64,000 nt of DNA from Hexactinellida sp. DTS-2022 (lineage: Eukaryota; Porifera; Hexactinellida). Each line of letters begins with the position of its first letter. Within the stretch, counting starts at the first letter, position 1. Positions 21,791-33,372 of the stretch are shown in pieces. The stretch spans positions 10,106,001-10,170,000 of the forward strand of contig JAPNXP010000002.1 in NCBI GenBank assembly GCA_028753945.1, given 5' to 3'. The notes under the pieces are model-generated. The model was not told the DNA's origin. It ran no database searches and saw only the letters and a list, made by a program, of their open reading frames with translations. A program made the position numbers and the translations under genes.

Positions 21791-22271
21791 TACTTTAGGA
21801 GAGAGGAATTTGTCTCGTCATCAAAAATGGGCACATTACATGCACATATATGGATCAACTTGAAAACGGTGGGTGTTAGAGTAAAAAATGTATTATGGAC
21901 GGATAGGAAGTCGGGTATTGCGAACATTTTGAGACGTAATGATTGATTATTACTGCTCGGGTGATTGAGATACAAAAAACGTACATTCGAATGAGATTAT
22001 GGGCGATAAACTTTCAAATTATAACTTTTTCAGAGAAAAAATGGAAAGTGTAATTGACAATATCTATGATTCCGTATTGGGGAATAATGTGATAGTTGTC
22101 ATTGAAAACGGTGAAAACATTGGACAACTCTACAAAAAGGGTTATATCTCTGAAAATCATTGTGGAAAAGTCTCAAAACCAAGTGCAAACTATATATATT
22201 CTCAATCTCTACTGTTTGGCAAAAGTTAAAAATTCTGTATAATTATTTTTTCTTAAGGAATGTGCACATTT
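21791..22271. other. No gene recognised
   Basis: Frames at 21760-21975 (minus) and 21999-22229 (plus) show no family motif. AT-rich. Confidence 0.35.
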
Positions 22272-22590
22272 GTGAACAATGGCCGACAATATAAATTTCT
22301 AAGATTTCTTCACAAATAAAACTTTTAATTAGTGGACACGATTTACCAGGATATATGCATACAAAATATGCAATATCAAGTGATTGTCTATACTAGAAGT
22401 TGAGTTTTATTTTCAATATGGGCGGTCTTGAATTTTAGAGTATGTGAACAATGGCCGACAATATAAATTTCTAAGATTTCTTCACAAATAAAACTTTTAA
22501 TTAGTGGACACGATTTACCAGGATATATGCATACAAAATATGCAATATCAAGTGATTGTCTAGACTAGAAGTTGAGTTTTACTCCATTTT
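22272..22590 (+). repeat. Tandem duplication, 171-bp offset
   Basis: GTGAACAATGGCCGACAATA starts at 22272 and again at 22443. More than 140 bp after each start are identical or nearly so, which indicates a recent duplication. No coding content. Confidence 0.85.
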
Positions 22591-23665
22591 AGTTTCAATA
22601 TGTGCGGTCGATTTAAATACATTTTCTAAATAACTCTACGAATTATGCTGCTTTGGAGATAAGCTAATATAGAAGTAACATTTGTTTATCTTAATAGCTG
22701 ACACATCAATCGACATTAGTTAATTGCAAGGTAGACTAATAGCAACCTAATTTTGTTCAATAATCATTTTTTAAGAAGTGTAATAATCAAGTACCATTTA
22801 TTGGCATTTTGGTAGAATAAATTAAAAAATAAGAAATTTCTCATAATAATTAGCAAAATAATGAATTGTTTCTGATCGTGTGCAGCATTAGCAATAACTT
22901 TTGTATTGGAAAGTCGGCTCTATCTCGTGTGTATTGTATAGGATAAATCATTGAAGTATTTCATGTTCATGTTATTGAAATTATACGTTGTAAATTGCTG
23001 AACAAATTACAAGTATCTTATTAATCCATGGTACATAATTTTTCCAAATATTAATTGTAATTTATGGGTTATTTTAAAGTACGGACATTCTTTGTTTTTG
23101 TACTTTAGGGGCGTGGACTTATCCCAGGCCTGTATACTAACCTGCATATCCCCTCTAAATCAAATATTTGGTACTTAGCCATGGAAAGTAGAAGTAATCA
23201 CTGAAAATTCATAATTAAATAATGAATATTCACTTGATATTTTTTTGTTTTGGATTAGTAACTTTATATTTCATAGTAAGTTATAGTAACTAACTTGATA
23301 CCTACCCAAAGAAAGACCTGTAAGCCAACCGACCCTTGAAATTCAAGATCATTATGTGCTGTTGGCAACTGTTGTTAAGCCAAAGAAAAGATTGCGGCAA
23401 CAGCTATTCACTATATGAGTTCCTAATGATGTGGAGAGTCGTTCTTAGACTGCGGGTCGAATATTTAGGCAGCCTTGAATCAAAACAAGCTGGTAGAAAG
23501 TGTTACACATAGATTGGACAGTTCTCAACGGTGCATGGGATCTGAGGGTGGAAAGTGAAGCCTCGGCGAAGGAGTTTCACAACTGGGCGATGTAACAGTT
23601 CATACATCATTCGTATCTGCGACGAGGTACTGCATTACGTAGCTGGGACTACTGCCTACTCGCTT
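22591..23665. other. No gene recognised
   Basis: AT-rich up to about 23330. From about 23380 codon-like composition appears ahead of the coding fragment at 23666, but frames are broken. Confidence 0.35.
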
Positions 23666-24087
23666 CAATTGATAAGATTCTGTTGGAGCAGATTACATCG
23701 TTTCTGAAGATCCTCAAGGATATGACTGACTTAGTGGAAGGGTGCCAACACTTCTTTAAATTGTGGCTGAACATTTCCCGTTCGAATGAAGAATCCAAAG
23801 CTGTCCAGGAGCAGGAAGCTCGTTCGCCGCATCCAAAGAAGGTTTGAGACGACTTGTTTGACTGGTTCACGGAGCACGTGGAGGACTCGCTAGCTATCGC
23901 ACCAACTGAAAATCAATTATGTCTGAAGCAGGAGCTGAGAGACAATGTTGAAATGCACCTTATTGAGGCTAATCTGAAGGGTCTGTTGGATTTCTCGCAA
24001 AATTTAGAGGAGAATGCCACACTTGACCGATGCAGGCACGAGTGCTGGAAGCGAGATAATGTTCAAGTCGAGTTGTTGAGGAAATAA
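23666..24087 (+). pseudogene. Decayed coding fragment, possibly hAT/ZBED transposase
   Basis: One frame stays open for about 140 codons apart from a TGA at 23845-23847. It reads LLEQITSFLKILKDMTDLVE and later NVEMHLIEANLKGLLDFSQN. The first piece resembles the LL..I..FL..F...T..LE segment that precedes the dimerisation region in hAT/ZBED transposases. No catalytic residues or C-terminal hAT motif are visible. The minus frame overlapping it (23649-23870) is a shadow. GC content is higher than in the flanks, as expected for former coding sequence. Confidence 0.4.
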
Positions 24088-24467
24088 GTTCGATGCTAAA
24101 GCCAAAAACAGTTTTACCAGAACAATGTTTATGCTGTACGTAGTACGTTCAATATATTGGTTTGGTTCGGAAGTAAACGCGATTTAGCCCCGGGGGGCTG
24201 TTGGGCCGTAAAACGTTAGCGATTTAGGGTTGGGGACCCTAAAACTTGCTTACACAGGTGTAAGCGCGTTTTAGGTATCCAGCCATTTAGGGATCCCCGT
24301 CCCTATATCGCTAGCGATTTAGGGACCCCATGGATCCCAAAAACGCTAGCGATTTAGGGATCAATTCAGAGATATAGGGACCCCACCCAAGGCTACCCAT
24401 ATATAACCTATAAGCTCAAAAATGCTAGCGATTAGGGATCAATTCGGAGATATAGGGACCCAAGTGC

Positions 24468-24697
24468 CAGGGTTGCCGTGGGAGTGGAATTTCCATTCCC
24501 ATCCCCATCCCATTCCCATATGAATCATTTGCAACTTTCCACACATACAAATAGGCTGCTATAACATTTCAGAAAAAATGTCGTAACTGGTGTAATGGCT
24601 CTGTATCACTTGTATTGATATCCATAAGGATTTCCTATGGGGATCCATATGGGTATCCCCACAGGGAAATCTGATTCCCATACCCACGGCAACCCTG
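24468..24697. mobile_element. MITE family H, copy 2
   Basis: CAGGGTTGCCGTGGGAGTGG at left and TACCCACGGCAACCCTG at right, as at 7656-8064 but shorter. The interior consists of CCCATTCCCAT-like sub-repeats. Confidence 0.8.
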
Positions 24698-24795
24698 GAC
24701 CGTCACCCCACCTAAGGCCACCCATATATAACCTATAGGCTCAAGGCATAGTCTTCTATATATTTCCCAAATCCTTCACTATCTTTAGTTTGTGA

Positions 24796-24978
24796 GTGAA
24801 AATAGAAAATAGAAAGAGGATCGAAATATTTTGTAAATACCGTACTCAGGAAGCAGGCAAAATGATACAATGTGCAGATTGTCAAGAATGGTTTCACGAA
24901 GATTGTATGCGGATCCCGATACTGGCGTGGACAGAGCCAAACTATAAGTTGGCGAGTGATATTAGCAAAGAAATGTAG
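24796..24978 (+). pseudogene. PHD zinc-finger fragment
   Basis: The frame contains IFCKYRTQEAGKMIQCADC followed by QEWFHEDCMRIP. This is the N-terminal two-thirds of a PHD finger of the type that reads methylated or unmodified histone H3 tails: Cys, Cys-x2-Cys, His-x2-Cys, with the conserved Trp before the His. The first Cys-x2-Cys pair is reduced to one Cys. The terminal W.C..C part is missing (AWTEPNYKL, then a stop at 24976). It lies inside MITE family L and has no upstream partner domain. Most likely it is a captured or left-over piece of a PHD-bearing transposase or host gene. It is not obviously the same PHD as in the Mutator-like gene at 36 kb. Confidence 0.6.
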
Positions 24979-25230
24979 TGTTAGTTAGGCCTACCGTAGG
25001 AAGTATAATTACATATCTATATATCATCAAGTTATCATAAGTACTTTAGATAATTTAGGGCACAGAAACGAGGATACCCAAAACGCTGGCGTACCTGTAT
25101 CACTAGCGATTTAGGGACCCCACGACCACAAAACGCTAGCGATATAGCGACCCCACGACCACAAACGCTAGCGATATAGGGACCCCTTGATCCCTAAATC
25201 GCTGGATACCCAAAACACGCTTACACCGGG

Positions 25231-25596
25231 TTGAAATCTAATCTTTCCTACGTTGTTTATGTGCTAGAAACTCTACGTATTTATAAATATCAATTCATTG
25301 TACAGTGCACACTAAAAATAGCTAATTCTTTCGCCTTGTGTGTTTTTCTGGATGTTATTACTTGTATTATAAATTCTTCAAAAACATTGGACATACACGT
25401 ACCTAATTTCCGGAATTGAACGGTACCATTCCGGAATATCAAAGTACCTAAATTACGGATAGCGATATAGTGCCATTGCCCCATCCCCCAAGGCATTGGT
25501 TATTATAGGCTTTGAAATAATCCTCCGATTATATTCCGGCTTAACTTGTCTAGTGAACGCTCTTAGCACTATTTTATCAGCCACCATCACTTTCAA
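25231..25596. other. No gene recognised
   Basis: The overlapping frames at 25231-25496 lie on opposite strands of the same AT-rich stretch and have no motif. Confidence 0.4.
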
Positions 25597-25764
25597 CTTT
25601 CAAGCAGTGGCGGTCCAAGGGGTTAGGGGGGGGGCATCCGGGGCTAAAGCCTCGGATTAAAACATTATGCCCCGTGTCCCAGCCCAGTTGCTAGTATAAT
25701 TACATGGGGCGTGCCCCGGATTTATACTAAAAGCTCCTCTCCTACGACCGCTCCTGCTTTCAAG
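25597..25764. mobile_element. hAT MITE B, copy 3, with 8-bp duplication
   Basis: The element runs 25605-25756, flanked by perfect CTTTCAAG repeats (25597-25604, 25757-25764). Ends are CAGTGGCGGTCCAAGG and CGACCGCTCCTG. The interior has GCCCCG..GCCCCGGATT blocks shared with the copies at 56104 and 60883. Confidence 0.9.
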
Positions 25765-26086
25765 TAGGAGGGGGGGGGACAATTATTTATGTTACTAAAA
25801 AGCGGTAAACAATAAATATGTCTCATGTTGGGGACCGCAATCGTCCATGTATTCAAGGATGTCTTCCATTGATGTACTTTATAACGACTCATAGCCATAC
25901 GAAACATTCCATTTCCAGTTCTTAATTAACAATACTTAAGTGTACGTGAGAGATTGATCACAGTTTGTCATTAATGGTGAGACACACAAGTATATTCTGA
26001 TGTTTGTAGCCAGACTAATTACTCTCCTTTACAGATCCTGATGAGGCTAAGTTTATTATGCTATATCTATTTATGCCACATAAATC
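25765..26086. other. No gene recognised
   Basis: Begins with an AGGAGG(G)n run. The rest is AT-rich, with no motif. Confidence 0.4.
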
Positions 26087-26347
26087 CTGTTGTATGACGG
26101 TTTACTTACCATGACAGTTTACTTACCTCTATTATTATAACTATAATTAACTATGCATACTTTATATCCATGACGGTTTACTTACCGTCTTTGCAATGGC
26201 TTCACACTTTATACATCCTATTACACACCTAAACTTATAAGGATTCACATCTCAAATGTGAATCCTTATAAGTGGATATAAAGTATCCATGGTTAATTAT
26301 AGTAAAGTAATAGAGGTAACTCAGGTAAGTAAACCGTCATACAACAG
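26087..26347. mobile_element. Foldback MITE
   Basis: Near-complete inverted repeat of about 261 bp. Arms start CTGTTGTATGACGGTTTACT at left and end with its complement at right. The centre is a perfect hairpin with 17-bp arms CTTATAAGGATTCACAT (26236-26274). TTTACTTACC occurs three times in the left arm. No flanking duplication was found. Confidence 0.8.
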
Positions 26348-26477
26348 TCCTAATATTGTCATTCCGCATATCTCAATCATTTTTTATTATTATCGGTTGC
26401 CTTATTGGTGTTGTTGCAAATAAATAAACACATTTTCGTCTATCCTAACTGAATATTCAAACTCGCCTGCAAATATG

Positions 26478-26637
26478 CAGTAAACTCCCGTTATAACGAA
26501 GTCGGATATAACGAAATTGAGATTCTCCCACACAGCACTAACTGCATTATTTAATTATTATCCGCTCTTAACGAATATCCGGATATAACGAATGAATTTA
26601 CAGGTCCCAAGCACTTCGTTATAACGAGAGTTCACTG
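26478..26637. mobile_element. pogo/Tigger-like MITE
   Basis: Ends CAGTAAACTCCCGTTATAAC and, inverted, CAGTGAACTCTCGTTATAAC, each followed by GAAG, with GGATATAACGAA inside both arms. TA follows the right end; the left flank is TG, probably a mutated TA. These are the classic termini of pogo-type non-autonomous elements. 160 bp. Confidence 0.85.
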
Positions 26638-26812
26638 TATACTACATTATCGAAACTTAGAACTGCATTTGAACTAGGGTTGCAATAAAATGTTCAAAAT
26701 TCGGCCGGTTCACCTTCCGAAATAAGTGTACCATAACATGAAAAGTCGAGTACGCATGCTGTTATGTTTTACAGGCGTTACAATTTGTTTGTCAAGCCAG
26801 TCATGTCATGGG

Positions 26813-27704
26813 CTGATCACCAGGGCTTTACATAAATCATTTTGATGATTTTATTTTCAAATCAAATCAATGATTTATGATTGATCTTTGGGTAACATTC
26901 AATGATTTGATGATTGATTTTTCTATTTCATTTTTAGAATGATTTGATTTTGATTGATTTGTGAAAAGTTAATGATTTGATTTTTATTTAAATCAAATCA
27001 TTTTTCTGCTCTGTATAATATTATTAACCCAGATTTATGTTATATTTGCTTCCACATCAGGAGGTTATAGTAGTATGAACACGTTAAATACAATTGCGGG
27101 TCTATGTGCATTTTATCGTTTTACTTCACCCCCGTTTGAAACTACAATCACTCAGCTAAATCGAAACCCAAGTTTTACCAGGAACAACCCAATACCAATA
27201 GTCTTAGATTGCATCGGTTTAATGGGTGAAATATACTAACGTATACGTATACTATTACTATCGACTCCGCTTATTAGTCTCCTCGGAATGAGATATTTTG
27301 ACCTATTAATAGGTACATCTGAAAAGGATTACTAATTTCTAGTAACATGTATTTTTATTTCCCAGGTCCAAATAACCAAAGTGATTTGTTATTATAGCTA
27401 TTATCTTGATTAAGATTCTTCGATCACCTATAAAAAATCTGTTATTGTGTGTACATTAGTATTCGGCTAAAAGAATATCTTCGGGACTCGGGAGTAACAA
27501 AAAAACTAATTATATCATCGTAATTGGAAATGATTTGATTTTGATTTTTGATGATTTTGTGGTGAATCAAAATGATTTGATGATTGATTTTTTCAATCTC
27601 ACATTTTGAATGATAAGATTTTGATTGATTTTTACAACACTAATTTTTGAATGATTTTGATTTAAAATCAAAATCAATGATTTATGTAAAGCCCTGCTGA
27701 TCAC
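26813..27704. mobile_element. hAT element E, copy 2, with 8-bp duplication
   Basis: The element runs 26821-27696, flanked by perfect CTGATCAC repeats (26813-26820, 27697-27704). Ends CAGGGCTTTACATAAATCAT and inverse. Interior as in copy 1 but in opposite orientation and without the tandem duplication. It carries the same small frame at about 27009-27235. Confidence 0.9.
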
Positions 27705-29023
27705 TATTGAACTGCTTATATAGCCCCTGTATTTGATAAGCAGAATATTTCGGCATTTTCTATTCGGTTGTGAACCACATATATCTGTCCAACTATTTGA
27801 TTCAACTACTTTTCGGTTATATTATTACTATTCTTTGTAACTATTTTATTATTATTAGCGCTTCGCTTTCTACTTATACTATTAAATTCCTCTTTTTGTG
27901 AATCCAATCGTCTTTTACTTTAAAAAAAAACATTATCATTATTATACACCCATTTTCAAGTTTTGATATTACTATCGACCCATAGTATTCATTCATATTC
28001 AACATAGCCAATGTATATATATAAACAATTTTCTTGACAGTCCGTACAATCATTTCACGATCTTTTCTCACATCCTAGGTCGCTAAACTAGCAAACTATT
28101 GATTTCTTTTTAATTATATTGGATAAATTATACACTAATAGCACGTACATACATCCCATTTTCAACGGAGTTGTTTACCTGAACTGAGCTTTAGATAGTA
28201 GCACATATCATTGTAATATGTTGAGTTTATTGGCACACTACAGTACATAATGGATATAGTGATAATGGTGGGACTTGGGATTTTTGGCCAAATTTCACTA
28301 TATGCAATATATCTCTATAATATCCAATATATATCACTAAATTCATCGTCACTAGTCTACATCTAATATATGACTGTATGCATTGTCAATACAAATATTT
28401 TCATAAGTATAATCAAATTCCTTATCGAATTCAACTGGTAACGATATTTATATTGTAAAATATGAAATTATGGGCCAAGGAAGGGTAAAAATCCAATATT
28501 ATTGTATAATCGGTGCACAAATTATGACTATATCCAATAATGATATCACTATAACCAATAAAATTTGTATGGGATTTGCTCGGGGACACACCTAAAGCGG
28601 CAAATTTATGACTATATCCAATATCTGACTAAATCAATTATCTATGTATATACTACATCTACCTATAAATCGGCCTATTGGTGTGGTGTGTACATGTGGT
28701 ACGTTCATACACTGTAACATATATTGTTATATGATGCAAATGTTGCAGTTTATTGGCGTGCCTTGGTGCGCACGCCCTTAAAATATTCACTATTCAGTAG
28801 CAAATGTACAAGGTTACTTACCCCAGATAATTTAGACCTAATTTCTGGATTTGCCCGGACTTTATAAATCAAATCTAACTCGAATGAATACATATTGCTA
28901 TGTTGGTAGTAATAGATAATCTACAGTGCCATTTTATGGGTGAAAAGTGAAGGATAATCTGAATTATGGATTTGTCCTGATCTTAGAAACATAATCTAAT
29001 TCAAATGAATTTATAACGTACAA
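27705..29023. other. No gene recognised
   Basis: Very AT-rich. TATCCAATA-type motifs recur between 28240 and 28630 (several ATATCCAATA / ATATCACTA copies). Frames at 27874-28071 and 28964-29233 have no motif. Confidence 0.4.
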
Positions 29024-29495
29024 TATAAGTAACGAGCCCTTCGGTCTCGCTTTTCTCAATAAACAATACATATTTATGTTGCAGTGTAGAATCAAGATGG
29101 TGTATGTGCATGCGCACTGGTGTGCTTGAACGTACACTAGCGAGTTGGTGTGCTTGCTGGTACACCAATCTTGCTTATACACTACTGCAATACATACATT
29201 AAAAATTTGAAAAAATTGAGTTCGTGTCAGCATACTTGTTTATCTTATCTAACATTTGGAAGTTAGTCCATAAGTTGACTTGAATTTCAAATAGATTTGT
29301 TCACCTCTTTTTGTAAATACCAGGAATAAATATTTTTATTATAAATTTATAAATGCGAAATTCGAAATCAGCATTATTGTTCACTTATTATAAGATTTGG
29401 ACCTTTAGGCTTTTTCTCAAATATAAATGCAGTTTCTTAACCCCATCATTTAATACAATCCGGACAAACGCACACACACAAACACAACAATCGAA
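29024..29495 (-). repeat. Dispersed repeat F, copy 3
   Basis: The complement contains GACCGAAGGGCTCGTTACTT at one end, TATGCTGACACGAA, AATGCTGATTTCGAATTTCG, and CCGGATTGTATTAAATGATG with a GT-rich end, in the order seen at 16970-17350. ACACACACAAACACAAC at 29470 is the complement of the GT-rich end. Confidence 0.65.
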
Positions 29496-29501
29496 TTTTA
29501 T

Positions 29502-29766
29502 TACCGCATTTATTCGAATAGTAGTAGCCTAGGCGATTATTGATTTTTAGGCCATTTTCTGACCAATAATCTTTGTGAGTTTTCGAGAATATCACATGTT
29601 GATACAATTTATTTATATAGTCGGTTGATAATCGTATTGCGACTAATATTAGATAAAGAAACTTTCTCAGGGTACCCGTGGTAAATTTGTATTTGCTAAT
29701 TTGGGGGCTATTATTGGAGGTAGGCGATTATTTCGAATAGGGGCTACTATTATAGTATATACGGTA
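29502..29766. mobile_element. TA-flanked MITE, family T copy 3
   Basis: TACCGCATTTATTCGAATAG at left and ATATACGGTA at right, with GCCTAGGCGATTATTG and GGTAGGCGATTATTTCGAAT adjacent. TA is on both outer sides. Confidence 0.75.
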
Positions 29767-30280
29767 TATAGTAAGTAATATACAAAAGTTCTTTAGAGCC
29801 CCTCCTTCCCCTTTATATCGCTAGCGTTTTACCCCTGGGAAAACGTGCTTACACCGGCACTCGTATGCAACTGCCCGCACCTGAGTTTTACAATATATTT
29901 CCTTTTATTTTTTCTTCACTCTTGAGCAACTTTCTCATTCTGTTTTGCGGCAATTTTTTATTAGACAACTTGATGAGGCAACTATCGCTATCTTATTATC
30001 TTCGATATTCAAGCTTTCTATTGAAGTCGTCTGCTTTGGATTATGCAGACGAGCACAGGACAACAAGTGAGTTTCTGATTATCTACAGTCTATTTTAATT
30101 AATTAATTAATTATAGTATTGGATTATTTGAGTGGGTCAGCTGACATCATTGTGAGTATACTACAAAGCACAGCTGACACTAGTGCCATATAACTGGGAG
30201 AAGTCTGTTCCTAAGGTTAAAGTCCAGGGATATAAGATTAGGGGACACTGGCAGTCTGGCACTATGACACCTGTTCTATG
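29767..30280. other. Family L terminus at 29810-29865; otherwise no gene
   Basis: TATCGCTAGCGTTTTACCCC and AAAACGTGCTTACACCGG form a single right end of MITE family L. The frame at 29865-30098 has no motif. Confidence 0.45.
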
Positions 30281-31007
30281 TTAAGGTTAAATTACGGCAG
30301 ATTCACCCAAAAAACACATGAATTTAGTTTTGAAGGTGGGAGTTTGAATTTCACATATATGATGGAAGACATTATAGCTATATCGAAACTGAAAACGAAA
30401 TCTAATTATCTTCTATAAATTCGAAATTATTGGGCTTGCAGTATTATGCTAATACAAAAGTCCCATAGGGGGATTTTTTCAGACTCCACCTGATAAGTGT
30501 GTGGTTTGCAAGATCATTATTTGCTAAAGACCTGTACTGTGTGATCTATCAGATAGATCATCGTTATGGGCGGTTGGTGAGTGGTTTAGAATTTTGATAA
30601 GATCTAAATAAAAAATATTGCGACCTTTTGGAACCAAAAAATGAATAAAAAGGTCATCTTTTCATGCGAAATTTGATAAAATGCTTGATAAAAAAAATTC
30701 CAAGTCATAATTCAAAAATGTAAACCGTCTACCTACTCCGTACGCTTATAATCTTTAAATATTGATTCTGAAAACAAACATTGATGGCCGCATTGCCAAA
30801 TTACCGCATAATAACTACCACCACTTTTGGAAATCGCCCTATGGGAGATTTGTATTAGCCAAATTTTGAAACCGACAAAAAATAAAAAGTATAATAGATA
30901 GGGACATTTTCTTTTTGGTTTATTGATTTGTATCGGATAGGTATATATTTCTCACAATTACAGATTAATACAAGAACTTTCATTCACGTGGGGTAATTTA
31001 ACCTTAA
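30281..31007 (+). mobile_element. TTAA-flanked MITE PB1, copy 2
   Basis: TTAA (30281-30284), GGTTAAATTACGGCAGATTC at left, CACGTGGGGTAATTTAACC at right, TTAA (31004-31007). 719 bp. Almost identical by eye to copy 3 at 56243-56960, implying recent mobilisation of this family. Confidence 0.9.
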
Positions 31008-31676
31008 TTTGCTATTTGTAGTTTTTCCTAAATGTATTTTGTTATACGTTTCTGTTGTATATTTGTACGTACATTCTTTATCATTTTCATAAACGTGTGT
31101 TTTATATATGTTGTAACTTTCTGCTTCTGTATTGTCTGATATTTTGTTGATTTCTATCTTTGTATATACAGTCGAAATCGGGTGTTTTTGTCGTAAAATC
31201 CTTGTAAAATTATTTTATTCGTAATTCCATTATACAATATTCGGGATTTTGTCTTATCGATTATTTTCTATTTGGGGATATAAACAATTGAAAATCTGTT
31301 TACTTATTTTGTACTTAATTTAGTTAATTTCGATTAGTAACATTTGTGAGTATTTTCCAGAAGCAAGCCGATATTCCGTATTATGTGCTGTAAATTTAGC
31401 TAATAATTTTTTGAAATGTTCAAATTATTAGCACAGTATAGTTTACTCTTCTATAAAGAAATGGAATATAGTACTTTCCTTGATTAATAAATAATAATAT
31501 GAATAGATATGTATAAATAGTATATACTAGCTCGCTACGCTTGCTCGGTCACTTCGCAACGTGTGATAACCACACATAACCACTTCGCGGTTGTTGTGTG
31601 TTGCACTCGGCACTTCGTGCCTCGTGAAGGAGAAAATTTAAAATATTTTGGAATTTCATTTCATAAGTTTTGTTAA
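31008..31676. other. No gene; CG-rich motif stripe at 31530-31630
   Basis: AT-rich, with a 100-bp patch of short mirrored boxes (GCTCGCTACGCTTGC, CACTTCGCAACG, CACTTCGCGGTTG, GCACTTCGTGCC). The pattern resembles the tail of repeat F and patches near 33430, 48815, 53290 and 61235. Confidence 0.45.
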
Positions 31677-31723
31677 TTAATAAGCTACGTAATAGGAAAA
31701 ATTGTTAGAAAAAGAACAAAAAA

Positions 31724-31995
31724 TTAGTTTTGGTCGAATGATTTTATTATGTCCAATGCCTCTATCCATGTTTGTAGCGAGGGCCCGTATTGTTGTACGA
31801 CCACAGGTACAAAATCTTCGATTTGTAAACCATATTCTTCGATTTGTAAACCAATAGCTGCAATTAGCTCTTTTGACTTCACTGAGAGATCCATACAATT
31901 CATAGAGGACATCAAAAACTTGTTGTTTAATAGTTGTAGGGTCGATTGTAATATGGTTTGTACGAGGCGAAGTTATAACCTCACTCATACAAAAT
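31724..31995 (-). pseudogene. Unrecognised coding-like fragment with one frameshift
   Basis: The upstream frame reads MSEVITSPRTNHITID to LYELYGSLSEVK. A shifted frame continues SKELIAAIGLQIEEYGLQIE, and then VQQYGPSLQTWIEALDI. The two join plausibly around 31885 with a single indel. EEYGLQIE contains a short internal repeat, also visible as duplicated TTCGATTTGTAAACCA in DNA (31817-31853). No family is recognised; it could be chance. Confidence 0.25.
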
Positions 31996-32172
31996 ATCAT
32001 TTCTAATTTAGTATCTATCTCCGTAGTGTGGTTTGTAGCAGTATGAGATCTTCCATAGTCATTGTACAGCTAGATACTATAACAAGTATAATATTGTATT
32101 TAAATATACAGTCAACTCTTGTTAGAACCTGTCATATCTAAATAGGTACTGGGGACTGATAAATATATAACT

Positions 32173-32330
32173 TACCGTATTGCTTCGAATAAGCGGCCCG
32201 GCGCTTATTGTTTTGTGGACCAAATTTATCCTAAATTTGTTTGAAAAACCCAGAAAATAATCTATAGTTCGGTTCAAATGGTTCTCACAGTAAATTTATC
32301 GAAGCTGCCAAAGTCAATCGGAAGATTATC
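32173..32330 (+). mobile_element. TA-flanked MITE, family T copy 4 (left part only)
   Basis: TACCGTATTGCTTCGAATAA followed by CGGCGCTTATTGTTTTGTGG, matching 8198-8330 including GGTTCTCAC and a degraded block to about 32330. The right half is absent, and MULE coding sequence begins at once. Confidence 0.7.
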
Positions 32331-32341
32331 TTTGCAGACCC

Positions 32342-33205
32342 CAAGTTTTTCTTCTTACAGAATCTGAAACTTGGTATGCTGATGGAACCTTCAAGGTTGT
32401 ACCAGAATATTTCTTTCAGTTGTATACCATTCATGCAGAGAAGGATGGATTCGTCTACCCTTGCGTATATGCATTACCACCTGATAAAGCTGGTTCTACT
32501 TACAATAGACTTCTCTCTAAACTCCTCGAAATACAACCACAATTAAACCCTTCCACGATAATGACCGATTTCGAAAAAGCAGCAATAAATGCATTTGAGG
32601 ACAAATTTGTTGCTGTAATTTCGGGTTGTTTCTTTCATCTCTCCCAAAATATATACAGAAAAATACAATCAGAGGGGTTAACAACAATCTATCAAGAAGA
32701 TAGAGAATTCCACCTGAAGTTAAAGATGCTTACCAGCCTTGCTTTTGTGCCAGAACATGATGTTGTAGACTGTTTCATTATTCTGAGGGCAGAATTTCCA
32801 GAATCTGCTCTACTTGTTGCTACTTATTTTGAAGATACGTATATTGGTAAAAGACTTCCTAATAACAGTAGAAGGTCCCCACCCTTTCCCATCAGAAACT
32901 GGAACATGTATGAAAGGGTACCTGAACAACTACCTCGAACTAATAATGTTGTTGAGGGATGGCACAATGCATTTAATTCTAGTGTTGGTTGTTCGCACCC
33001 AAGCGTGTCAAAGCTTTTCAAATTCTTGCAACGAGAACAATCACTACAAGAAGCCAAACTGATAAAGTGGGAGTCTGGTAGTACGATGGTACATAGCATA
33101 AAGTCTATTGAACGAGATGAGGGGATACAGTTACTTGTTGGAGATCATGGGAACCGGGAAATAACAACTTATCTTAGGGGAATCGCATATAATTTTGAGT
33201 TTTGA
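32342..33205 (+). pseudogene. MULE transposase, 5'-truncated, DDE residues present
   Basis: Cut-and-paste transposase of the Mutator/MULE superfamily (RNase-H-fold DDE). The frame is open from 32294, and conserved sequence starts at about 32360. TWYADGTFKVVPEYFFQLYT carries the first Asp (codon 32381-32383), IMTDFEKAA the second, and RTNNVVEGWHNAFNSS the catalytic Glu. GCFFHLSQN provides the CxxH motif of this family, and NWNMYERV is also typical. The C-terminus is complete (stop at 33203-33205). The N-terminal DNA-binding part (usually a FLYWCH or similar zinc finger) is missing; upstream is family T MITE sequence. TTTTTCTTCTTACAG just before the conserved start looks like a splice acceptor, so an upstream exon may once have existed. 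No TIRs were found. Confidence 0.85.
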
Positions 33206-33276
33206 TACTGCATTATTCCTTCATATACTTATTTCATTAATTATACCATATCTAACTCTCTAAATAAATTTAAAAT

Positions 33277-33372
33277 TCGCGGAGACGAAAATTCTGGGGA
33301 CGAAAATTCCCTGAAGAAAATTCCGGGACGAAATCTCCGGGGACGAAACTTCCGGGGACGAGACTTCCGGGA
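33277..33372 (+). repeat. Degenerate tandem repeat (GGGGACGAAA..TTCC)
   Basis: Five to six units of about 16 bp (GGGGACGAAACTTCC and variants) between 33277 and 33372, just 3' of the MULE gene. Confidence 0.7.

Larger units (their letters stand above)
24170..25230. mobile_element. MITE family L (GGTGTAAGCGCGTTTT ends) with nested MITE and PHD fragment
   Basis: GGTGTAAGCGCGTTTTAGGT (24256) is mirrored by ACCCAAAACACGCTTACACC at about 25206-25225. Between them CGCTAGCGATTTAGGGA-type motifs recur in both orientations. Directly left of 24256 lies the opposite end of another copy (CTAAAACTTGCTTACAC), so two termini abut head to head. Other single ends are at 29820-29865 and 63598. The family H MITE (24468-24697) and a PHD-finger fragment are inside. 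Confidence 0.7.

Noticed and set aside
32173-33205. Family T MITE as the non-autonomous derivative of the MULE at 32 kb
   Set aside because: The empty-site comparison in repeat F gives a 2-3 bp TA/GTA duplication, whereas MULEs make 8-9 bp duplications. The adjacency is better explained by truncation.
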